From Caldifarciminota bacterium UBA3079 (lineage in GTDB: Bacteria; Hydrothermota; Tepidihabitantia; Tepidihabitantales; Tepidihabitantaceae): a stretch of DNA of 5,295 bases. Of this stretch, positions 1-5,295 are shown in pieces (position 1 is the stretch's first letter; every line of letters starts with the position of its first letter). The translations under genes and the position numbers were made by a program. A model generated the notes under the pieces. The model was not told the origin of the DNA, did no database searches, and saw nothing but the letters and a program-made list of their open reading frames with translations. The stretch lies in contig DFBN01000127.1 of the NCBI GenBank assembly GCA_002366635.1, positions 2,080-7,374 of the forward strand, read 5' to 3'.

Positions 1-624
1 GCGGGCAACAGACATTATCGCGCCTACTGTGTGGACGATGAGGTTCGGATTATGAAAGGCCGACTCCAGCACGTTCTGTCGAGCTGTATACCTGGGCAGG
101 ATTTCCTTCAGTTGCGTCAGCGTCTCCGCCGTTTTGACGGAAGGGAAAACACCGACCGGGTTCCGGATGTTCTCGAAGCAGATATTGACCTTGCCCGGCG
201 CGACGATTCGGGAGTCAAAAGGCATCGATTCGCCCTCGGCAAACACAACGCCTTTCCCTTTGCATTTTGTCGAGAAATAGAAGCTCCCGGCATAGCCTGG
301 CGTAACAAGCAGAATCTGTCCCTTTCGCAGGTGAGGCGAAATCAGCTCGGAGAGCTTCTCGTGGGCGACGCTTTGAGTCAAGACGAGAATCACATCCGCC
401 TGAGATACGGCGTTCGGGAGGTCTCGCGTCGCCGCTTCAATGCCGATTACGCCTTTGTCGCCTTGCTTCTCGTATTCCACCTGTTTTGTCCGACTCAGTA
501 CGTCAAAGGAGTCTTCGTGCATCAGATGCGTTGTCTTCACAATCGTGACCACATGGCCTTGTTTAGCAATCATGGCCGCATGTGTCAGACCTGCGTTTCC
601 AGCTCCGACGATTGTGATTCTCAC
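1..624 (-). CDS. NAD(P)-dependent octopine/nopaline (opine) dehydrogenase family protein, 3' end outside window
   Basis: The first 208 residues of an opine dehydrogenase-like protein are visible; the C-terminus lies beyond the window. Residues 7-12 read GAGNAG, the Rossmann dinucleotide-binding loop after a short beta strand (VRITIV). At 129-139 the sequence AEGESMPFDSR resembles the segment preceding the catalytic domain in this family. NPNLIVH (192-198) matches the conserved Asn-Pro-Asn...His at the start of the octopine/nopaline dehydrogenase helical domain; His198 is the expected catalytic base. Family members reductively condense an amino acid or amine with a 2-oxo acid using NAD(P)H in the cytosol; the substrates here cannot be read. 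The start is GTG at 624, with GGAAG 9 nt upstream and an in-frame stop (631-633) just before, so no earlier start is possible. It lies 49 nt downstream of an ATP-grasp gene on the same strand, probably in one operon. A ketopantoate reductase-like fold is the main alternative, but the NPNxxxH segment favours the opine family. Confidence 0.85.
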   Translation of the reverse strand, partial: MRITIVGAGNAGLTHAAMIAKQGHVVTIVKTTHLMHEDSFDVLSRTKQVEYEKQGDKGVIGIEAATRDLPNAVSQADVILVLTQSVAHEKLSELISPHLRKGQILLVTPGYAGSFYFSTKCKGKGVVFAEGESMPFDSRIVAPGKVNICFENIRNPVGVFPSVKTAETLTQLKEILPRYTARQNVLESAFHNPNLIVHTVGAIMSVAR

Positions 625-673
625 AACGTATTACTTCCGCTGCTGGAACTCAGGCTGCGATTTCGCGCACGAA

Positions 674-1879
674 TCATCCGGCCGGCAACAGCAAGTGTTC
701 GACTCTCGACGGTGATTGGGAAGCTGTTCGGTCGAGCAAGTCCAGGAGCGCCTCCACCCGCAGGTTGCAGCAACTGTTCCTGCAGAAAACGCCTTCCTCG
801 AATCGCCATTCTCGGTCAGAATAGTCATACAGATATCGCCCCGGCCGGCCATCAATGTACATCTGAGACTCGATGTAAGCCGCGAAGTGCGACTGAATCT
901 CGTTGACGGCATAGCGCCCGTCCAGGGTTTCAAAGATATCCACGTTCATCGCTGTGTATCCGGCATTGTCGGTCAACTCGCGGACGAAATCCAGCAGCTC
1001 TCGTGGAGGATTGTACCACCCGACTTTGCCCGAGCCGCTGTGGAATGTTCCGTCTGTGAGCTTCTGATGGCCGAAGTACGACTTGCCGATTCGAATCATC
1101 CGCCACTCGGCGGCGTCCGGCAGGAACTCCTGAAATAAAACGCTGCCCCATTCACGGTCCCGGACATCAGCACCTCGCCAGACCATCCCCTTCCCGAAAC
1201 GTTGTTCGACATATCGCACGACCGCCGAGCGGCTGCGAAGGATTTCCACCCCCGCGCTTCTGGAGCCCGCGTCGCACTTCGCTATCAGCGGCAGGTCGAC
1301 TTTCCGGGCAAACTCCAGAGCCCCCTCGCGCGAATAGAATACCCATGTCCTGGAGTGCGGAATTCTGTTAGCCTCCAGCCAGTAAGACATTCGCAGTTTG
1401 CTCTCGTTCAACCATACTTCATTGTAGGTCGGGTAGATTATCTCGTGCATCTCCTCGACCATGACCTTCAATCGCTCGTCGAACATCCGCTTCCAGACGC
1501 TCACTTTGAAAGAAGGCCAGACAAGAAAGGCGTCACATCCGCAGTCCCTGACGACCTGAATCCAGTCAGGACCTGAGATGTCGACCGTCTTGTAGCGAAC
1601 CCCTAGGTCTTCACACGCGGCAACATATGGCAAATGGTTGTTGTTAAACTCTTCGATTATGCCAAGCACGTACCGCGACTTGTTTCGAAACGAGGGCACC
1701 GGTTCGGTCTTTCGATGAGAATCGAACAAATGAACTGTGTGCGCGTCGATGCTGGCTTTGCACTTGCCGGTATCCAAGGCTACGACGACTTGCGGAATTC
1801 CTTCCTGGTGGTTACGGCCGTCCTGTACTACGGAACTGCAGTCTCCAACTCTGACGCTGTCATTCCTGCTATCATCCAT
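674..1879 (-). CDS. ATP-grasp domain protein (putative carboxylate-amine ligase)
   Basis: A 401-residue protein with an ATP-grasp fold in its C-terminal two thirds. Using the ATG at 1879, Lys201 in LPLIAKCDAGSRSAGV is the expected ATP-binding lysine and glycine-rich loop, QEFLP (250-254) is the hinge/adenine-binding strand, and NVDIFE (312-317) plus VNEIQ (325-329) supply acidic metal ligands. The tail has IDGRPGRYLYD and a Cys-rich FCRNSCCNLR (365-374). ATP-grasp enzymes activate a carboxylate as acyl phosphate and join it to an amine or thiol; the substrates are not evident. Recognisable conserved sequence begins only near YVLGIIEEFNNNHLPY (about residue 70), so the first 60-70 residues are doubtful. 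ATG 1879 was chosen because a strong AAAGGAGG lies before it, although only 3 nt away. The frame stays open up to GTG 1972, and GTG 1699 would give a short form. Similar proteins, as I recall, occur in surface-polysaccharide loci. It is the first gene of the unit with the opine dehydrogenase homologue. Confidence 0.8.
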   Translation of the reverse strand: MDDSRNDSVRVGDCSSVVQDGRNHQEGIPQVVVALDTGKCKASIDAHTVHLFDSHRKTEPVPSFRNKSRYVLGIIEEFNNNHLPYVAACEDLGVRYKTVDISGPDWIQVVRDCGCDAFLVWPSFKVSVWKRMFDERLKVMVEEMHEIIYPTYNEVWLNESKLRMSYWLEANRIPHSRTWVFYSREGALEFARKVDLPLIAKCDAGSRSAGVEILRSRSAVVRYVEQRFGKGMVWRGADVRDREWGSVLFQEFLPDAAEWRMIRIGKSYFGHQKLTDGTFHSGSGKVGWYNPPRELLDFVRELTDNAGYTAMNVDIFETLDGRYAVNEIQSHFAAYIESQMYIDGRPGRYLYDYSDREWRFEEGVFCRNSCCNLRVEALLDLLDRTASQSPSRVEHLLLPAG

Positions 1880-1882
1880 ACG

Positions 1883-1890
1883 CCTCCTTT
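1883..1890 (-). promoter_or_regulatory. Strong Shine-Dalgarno for the ATP-grasp gene
   Basis: AAAGGAGG on the minus strand is a near-perfect anti-16S match. It is only 3 nt from the chosen ATG (1879). A second ATG at 1875 has better spacing (7 nt) but is in another frame, which stops at 1828 after 15 codons. This makes the true N-terminus uncertain. Confidence 0.6.
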
Positions 1891-1976
1891 GTGTTCTCTC
1901 GATAAATACATTCTCCTCAGAAATACCCCTCGAGGTTGCCCCATTCCCAGTCAAAAATGGCTTTATTCCCACAGAC

Positions 1977-2005
1977 AGATTAGACTACTTCGGGCTTGGT
2001 GTCAA
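1977..2005 (-). promoter_or_regulatory. Sigma70-type promoter for the ATP-grasp/opine dehydrogenase unit
   Basis: On the minus strand TTGACA (2005-2000) is followed by a 17-nt spacer and TAATCT (1982-1977). The -35 is a perfect consensus; the -10 keeps T1, A2 and T6. Transcription would start near 1970, giving a leader of about 90 nt before ATG 1879, or an almost leaderless message if the in-frame GTG at 1972 is used. The sequence TTGACACCAAGCC resembles TTGACACCAGGCC at the purM promoter on the other strand. Confidence 0.55.
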
Positions 2006-2179
2006 GTCGGGCGTTCGCTCCCTCCCAAGTCCCGAGATAGAACTGCAAGGAAAGAGGAATTTCCACTTTTATTTGGCCTGGCGCAAAGCGCCGTCCATTG
2101 GGCAGAAGCAGCTTGATTTCAAGCTCGGCATGACTTCCGAGACTATCACCAGCAGGAGCGGCCTGGCGGTGTTGATTCG

Positions 2180-2213
2180 GAGGAAAGGGGTCAGGTCTTT
2201 AATCTTGACGTTC
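2180..2213. repeat. Motif resembling a widespread dispersed intergenic repeat
   Basis: The core reads AAAGGGGTCAGG followed by TCTTTAATCTTGACGTT. From memory, sequences of the form GGGGTCAGGTCTT...TTGAC recur between genes in many unrelated bacteria, often near REP-associated (Y1/IS200-like) transposases. No transposase is present here, so this would be a solo or decayed copy. The identification rests on recall of the motif and not on a second copy in this window. Confidence 0.35.
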
Positions 2214-2237
2214 GCCCAGGGGCCGGAAGGACAATGA

Positions 2238-2307
2238 CCGCGGAGCGCCAACCGCTGACAGCATTCCGCTAGCCGCCTACCGCTGCCCGCTTTCCGCCGA
2301 CCGCCTG
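2238..2307. repeat. Degenerate 7-bp tandem repeat, ten units, consensus CCGCYNN
   Basis: Cut into sevens from 2238, the units are CCGCGGA, GCGCCAA, CCGCTGA, CAGCATT, CCGCTAG, CCGCCTA, CCGCTGC, CCGCTTT, CCGCCGA and CCGCCTG. Positions 3-4 are GC in all ten, and CCGC begins eight of ten. The last six units are contiguous and all start CCGC. Periodicity is lost on both sides. A 7-bp period breaks reading frame, which argues against coding. The array is an interspersed-repeat or slippage-derived tract of unknown role. Confidence 0.75.
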
Positions 2308-2507
2308 CTGAGGAACAAATTTCAGTTTCCGGCCGGTACCAGCCCAAGAAACCGAACAGCAGTAGCGATATACTGGCGAACGGGCTTTCGGCCCGACGCC
2401 TTCCGGACTTACTACTTCTTTACTTTACGCCTTTAGTTCCCGAATCCGACGATAAACCGAACTATCTGTGAGACTTTTCCATTGCTTAAGGATTAAGTCC
2501 GATTTCC

Positions 2508-2536
2508 TTGACACCAGGCCTGCCCATCATTACTGT
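2508..2536 (+). promoter_or_regulatory. Sigma70-type promoter of purM, predicted leaderless
   Basis: TTGACA (2508-2513), a 17-nt spacer and TACTGT (2531-2536; T1, A2 and T6 match the consensus and positions 3-5 do not). Only five bases (2537-2541) separate the -10 box from the purM ATG, so transcription should start at or next to the A of the ATG. No Shine-Dalgarno is seen upstream, which agrees with a leaderless message. Confidence 0.6.
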
Positions 2537-2541
2537 CATTC

Positions 2542-3540
2542 ATGCTTTATCGCGATGCCGGTGTAGATATCGATACCAATAACAGATTGAAGAAAACAAT
2601 CGGTCGGCTGGCCCGCTCTACTTTCACTCCCCGGGTGGTTTCTGACTTCGGTATGTTCGGCTCACTCTTCGCACTCAAAGGGTTCAAGAATCCCCTTCTG
2701 GTAGCAAGCTGCGACGGTGTCGGGACCAAGTTAACCGTGGCTAAGATGATGAGCAAACACGACACCGTCGGCGTTGACCTCGTCAACCATTGTGTCAATG
2801 ATATTCTGACGCTTGGAGCCCGCCCACTCTTTTTCCTGGATTATATCGCCACTTCCTACCTGACTCCAAAGACAATCCAAGAAATGGTAAGCGGCTTGGC
2901 CCGCGCCTGCCGGAAGCACAACTGTCCGCTTGTGGGCGGAGAAACCGCAATTATGCCCGGATGGTTCCGACGGGATGACTGCGACTTGGTAGGTTTCATT
3001 ATCGGTTTGGTGGAACGGGGAAAAATCATAGACCCACAAAGACTGAAACCAGGGGATATTCTTATCGGTATCCCTTCTTCAGGCCTGCACACCAATGGTT
3101 TTTCTCTGGCCCGCAAGGTGCTGTTCCAGAAGGCAAAACTGACCGTCAAGTCTCGGGTCAAAGGAATCGCCCGACCGCTCGGACTTGAATTACTCCAGCC
3201 CCATCGTTCCTATTTCTTTTCAGTCTACCCTTTGCTTACCAGGGTCAAGGCAATTGCCCACATTACGGGCGGTGGTCTATTCGACAATATCGAAAGACTA
3301 CTGCCGGCCGAAGTATCCTGCATCATCACGAAAAAGAGCTGGCGGCCGAAGCGAATCTTCAAACTGATTCAGGAACTTGGCGATGTCCCAACCGACGAAA
3401 TGTACCGAACATTCAATATGGGCATAGGTATGGTGCTGTTTGTGGCACCCCGTAATGTAAATGCAGTATTGGCCGGAATCCGCGGTACCCGTGTCGTCGG
3501 TAAGGTAGTGCGTGGCACTTTCGGGGTCTCGATTATCTAG
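2542..3540 (+). CDS. purM: Phosphoribosylformylglycinamidine cyclo-ligase (AIR synthase)
   Basis: PurM closes the imidazole ring of purines: it converts formylglycinamidine ribonucleotide plus ATP to aminoimidazole ribonucleotide in the cytosol, as a homodimer. The 332-residue protein is collinear with the family (E. coli PurM about 345). It opens with LYRDAGVDID, the usual N-terminal motif, then has DGVGTKL (about residues 59-65) and the signature VGGETAIMPGWF (about 131-142), which belong to the ATP/phosphate-binding half. SSGLHTNGFSLARK (about 180-193), AHITGGGLFDNIERLLP and MYRTFNMGIGM lie in the C-terminal domain. No key segment is missing. ATG 2542 is chosen because the conserved motif begins at residue 2 and no upstream start exists close by. 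No other purine gene is adjacent, so purM is solitary here. It has its own promoter, directly abutting the ATG, and its last 8 nt overlap the end of the convergent xerD gene. Confidence 0.96.
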   Translation: MLYRDAGVDIDTNNRLKKTIGRLARSTFTPRVVSDFGMFGSLFALKGFKNPLLVASCDGVGTKLTVAKMMSKHDTVGVDLVNHCVNDILTLGARPLFFLDYIATSYLTPKTIQEMVSGLARACRKHNCPLVGGETAIMPGWFRRDDCDLVGFIIGLVERGKIIDPQRLKPGDILIGIPSSGLHTNGFSLARKVLFQKAKLTVKSRVKGIARPLGLELLQPHRSYFFSVYPLLTRVKAIAHITGGGLFDNIERLLPAEVSCIITKKSWRPKRIFKLIQELGDVPTDEMYRTFNMGIGMVLFVAPRNVNAVLAGIRGTRVVGKVVRGTFGVSII

Positions 3541-4492
3541 CCCGCGGGTGAAAAGTGCGGTACACTTCCCTGAGGTATTGCCAGTCCAGGTGGACATAAA
3601 TCTGAGTAGTAGAAATATCAGCATGTCCGAGCATTTCCTGAACCGCACGCAGGTCAGCGCCGCCTTCCAAAAGATGCGTAGCGAATGAATGGCGGAGTGT
3701 ATGTGGTGTAACGCGGCGTTTGAGCCCTGCCAGTTGGACACACTGCCTCAGAATTTTCCAGACCCCCATCCTGGATAAAGCCCGTCCCCGGTAACTCAGA
3801 AAAAGATACTCACTGGTCTTTTTACCTGCATAATGTGGTCTTGCACAATTCAGGTATTCACGCACGGCAACTATTGCATAGTGTCCAAGGGGCACAACAC
3901 GCTCCTTGTTCCGCTTGCCCAAAACACGGATATACGCATCCTCCAGGGATATATCGCTCAGTTTGAGCCCTGTAAGTTCTGAAACCCGCAACCCGCATCC
4001 GTAAAGGACCTCAAGCATCGCCCGACTGCGTAATGCCCAGAAATGGTCCGGCGCTTCGCTGGCTGTATCAATCAGGGTGAATACCTCGTCCGTGCTTAGG
4101 ACTTGGGGTAGAATACGTGGACGCTTGGGCAATGCTATGTTCTCGGTCGGGTCAAGTTCAAGCTTATGGTCAATTATCAGAAAACGGTAAAACATCTTGA
4201 TAGATGTAAGCTTACGGGCCACTGTCGTCGAGGCGAACCCGAGAGAAGCAAACTGCTGCAAGTAATCATGTAAAGTTCTACGGTCTACTGCAGCCGGGTT
4301 CCGGCCAGCCGAACCGCATGTCTGGAAGAACTGACGCACATCGGTAACATAGGCCTGCACAGACTTCTGCACAAGGCTTCGTTCAACCAGGAGATAATTA
4401 CTGAATCGCTCCAGCAGCCGCTCAGTCTGAGCCGGTGTCTGACGCTTCCAGTTCTTCCCGGCTGATGATTGTATCTTTTCTGAAGCGGTCAT
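3533..4492 (-). CDS. xerD: Tyrosine recombinase XerD-type
   Basis: A 319-residue site-specific recombinase that in bacteria resolves chromosome dimers at dif, usually with FtsK and a XerC partner. The N-terminal SAM-like DNA-binding domain spans about residues 20-110 (LLERFSNYLLVERSLVQKSVQAY...). The catalytic domain has every expected residue: Arg169 (GCGLRVSEL), Lys193 (LGKRNKERVVPL), His264 and Arg267 (HTLRHSFATHLL), His290 (LGHADIS) and the nucleophile Tyr299 (TTQIYVH). The end FHPRAR matches the XerD C-terminus, which favours XerD over XerC or an integrase. Length is slightly above the family's usual 295-300. ATG 4492 lies 71 nt inside nadB; no ATG, GTG or TTG occurs between it and GTG 4372, which would remove part of the DNA-binding domain, so the overlap is forced. 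TTG 4561 is an alternative longer start. No good Shine-Dalgarno is seen, so translation may be coupled to nadB. There is no att site or cargo nearby, so this is a housekeeping gene. Confidence 0.93.
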   Translation of the reverse strand: MTASEKIQSSAGKNWKRQTPAQTERLLERFSNYLLVERSLVQKSVQAYVTDVRQFFQTCGSAGRNPAAVDRRTLHDYLQQFASLGFASTTVARKLTSIKMFYRFLIIDHKLELDPTENIALPKRPRILPQVLSTDEVFTLIDTASEAPDHFWALRSRAMLEVLYGCGLRVSELTGLKLSDISLEDAYIRVLGKRNKERVVPLGHYAIVAVREYLNCARPHYAGKKTSEYLFLSYRGRALSRMGVWKILRQCVQLAGLKRRVTPHTLRHSFATHLLEGGADLRAVQEMLGHADISTTQIYVHLDWQYLREVYRTFHPRAR

Positions 4493-5295
4493 CCTGGTGA
4501 GGACGGTCCTTATTGTAATGTAGACCTCTGGACTCGGGCCTTCTTTGAGCGCACGCCACAACTAGTCGTGCCACTGTCAGTAAATTAGATGCCTCTTGGC
4601 AGGAAACCGAAAGCCGATGCCCGAACTTGACAGCAGACTTCCTGAGTCCAACGAGAATCTTTCCGGCTTCAGCCAGTCCGGCATCGCTACGGACTATCCC
4701 GGCGTAATCCCACATTGCCCGACGCAGTTTCTCTCGAACTTCAGCGGCGGTCTTGATAATATTTTCATCAGGTGATTCAAACGATGCAGGACTACGAGGC
4801 ACGAAATCACCGGATGGCGGCTTGAGCACAGCCACCCTCTGTGCAGCCCGGTCGGCAAAAACCAAGGCCTCAAGTAATGAATTAGAAGCGAGTCGGTTCG
4901 CACCGTGAAGCCCGGAACACGCACACTCGCCGGCCACAAACAGACCCGGAACCGATGTTTCTCCCCAGGAGTTGGCAGAAAGCCCGCCGCATACATAGTG
5001 CGCAGCCGGGACTACTGGTATCGGTTGTCTGGTAATGTCAATGCCAAAGCCGAGGCAAGTCTCATGGATGTTCGGAAATCGTTGCCTGACTCGCTCGGGG
5101 TTCAAATGGGTAACATCCAGGAGAACATACGTGTCGTTCCGCTTCTTCATTTCTGAATCTATCGCCCGCGCAACCGTATCCCGAGGTGCAAGCGATGCAT
5201 CAGGATGGTATCGTTCCATGAAAGTGTTGCCGTCTCTTGTCCGGAGTATGGCACCTTCGCCCCGCACCGCTTCTGAAATCAGAAAGGCCCTTTCT
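4422..5295 (-). CDS. nadB: L-aspartate oxidase, 5' end outside window
   Basis: The C-terminal 290 residues of NadB, the FAD enzyme that oxidises L-aspartate to iminoaspartate for quinolinate and NAD synthesis, paired with NadA in the cytosol. The visible part opens in frame at the window edge with ERAFLISEAVRGEGAIL. It contains ERYHPDASLAPRDTVARAID, then IPVVPAAHYVCGG, whose His corresponds to the active-site His351 of E. coli. GLFVAGECACSGLHGANRLASNSLLEALVF follows, with the Arg in GANR matching Arg386, in the FAD/substrate region. The helical C-terminal domain ends with ESRGLHYNKDRPHQDD, the normal NadB terminus, plus a short tail. HYVCGG and the SRGLHY end separate it from succinate dehydrogenase or fumarate reductase flavoproteins. 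The FAD-binding N-terminus lies outside the window. Its last 71 nt also encode the start of xerD. Confidence 0.95.
   Translation of the reverse strand, partial: ERAFLISEAVRGEGAILRTRDGNTFMERYHPDASLAPRDTVARAIDSEMKKRNDTYVLLDVTHLNPERVRQRFPNIHETCLGFGIDITRQPIPVVPAAHYVCGGLSANSWGETSVPGLFVAGECACSGLHGANRLASNSLLEALVFADRAAQRVAVLKPPSGDFVPRSPASFESPDENIIKTAAEVREKLRRAMWDYAGIVRSDAGLAEAGKILVGLRKSAVKFGHRLSVSCQEASNLLTVARLVVACAQRRPESRGLHYNKDRPHQDDRFRKDTIISREELEASDTGSD

Larger units (their letters stand above)
2006..2507. other. Divergent intergenic region without a credible gene
   Basis: About 500 bases lie between the two outward-facing promoters. No reading frame here looks like protein. Visible structure: a hairpin GGCGC-AAA-GCGCC (2080-2092), a palindrome AGCTTGA-TT-TCAAGCT (2110-2125), a hairpin CGGGC-TTTCG-GCCCG (2381-2395), a repeat-like motif (2180-2213) and a heptameric tandem repeat (2238-2307). 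None of the hairpins is followed by a T tract on either strand, so none is a convincing terminator, and none is needed between divergent genes. From 2308 to 2507 I see nothing beyond the last hairpin. Confidence 0.7.

Noticed and set aside
31..906. 291-codon plus-strand open frame
   Set aside because: It is antisense to the opine dehydrogenase and ATP-grasp genes, has no domain signature, and its composition is that of a reverse-strand shadow. The minus-strand readings carry clear family motifs.
2080..2125. Hairpins GGCGC-AAA-GCGCC and AGCTTGA-TT-TCAAGCT as terminators or operators
   Set aside because: No T tract follows on either strand, the flanking genes diverge, and neither sits at a promoter core. 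They are listed only as structure in the intergenic region.
1634..2237. Plus-strand open frames of 160 and 166 codons
   Set aside because: They cross the ATP-grasp 5' end, its promoter and the intergenic region, and show no protein-like pattern.
2238..2307. CRISPR-like array
   Set aside because: The period is 7 bp with no spacer-length units and no cas genes, so it is a simple tandem repeat.
2069..2347. 92-codon minus-strand frame in the intergenic region
   Set aside because: It runs across the heptad repeat and the dispersed motif; the apparent peptide is explained by these repeats, and no ribosome binding site or recognisable domain is present.
2485..2497. CTTAA-GGA-TTAAG inverted repeat upstream of the purM -35 box as an operator
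   Set aside because: Five AT-rich base pairs are too short and too likely by chance, and the only copy is here.
3533..4492. Xer-type recombinase as the integrase of a mobile element
   Set aside because: It lies in an operon with nadB, has a XerD-type C-terminus, and no att repeats, tRNA or phage genes are nearby.

Overview
The window is bacterial and has moderate GC by eye. It carries five protein genes: three core or housekeeping genes and one two-gene accessory module. The gene set (de novo purine, NAD and Xer recombination genes) is universal, so I cannot assign a phylum. Scattered housekeeping genes, solitary purM and a leaderless-looking promoter would fit an uncultivated lineage known mainly from metagenomes, but that is only an impression.

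Left part (1-2005, minus strand): an ATP-grasp ligase-like gene (674-1879) is followed 49 nt later by the N-terminal two thirds of an opine (octopine/nopaline) dehydrogenase-family gene (1-624, GTG start, cut by the window edge). The pair is preceded by a sigma70-like promoter (1977-2005). An amide-forming ATP-grasp next to an enzyme family that reductively couples amino acids to 2-oxo acids suggests a small pathway that makes an opine-type compound or attaches it to an acceptor. This is the most interesting part of the window.

Middle (about 2006-2507): a roughly 500-base divergent intergenic region with no credible gene. It holds a degenerate 7-bp tandem repeat of ten units with GC invariant at positions 3-4 (2238-2307), a sequence resembling a widespread intergenic repeat motif (about 2180-2213), and three small hairpins.

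Right part (2508-5295): purM (2542-3540, plus strand) is complete and sits directly under a TTGACA-17-TACTGT promoter whose -10 box ends 5 nt before the ATG, so its mRNA is predicted to be leaderless. It converges with, and overlaps by 8 nt, a complete XerD-type tyrosine recombinase gene (3533-4492, minus). That gene's start lies 71 nt inside the 3' end of nadB (L-aspartate oxidase, 4422-5295, minus, 5' end outside the window). nadB and xerD therefore look co-transcribed and translationally overlapping.
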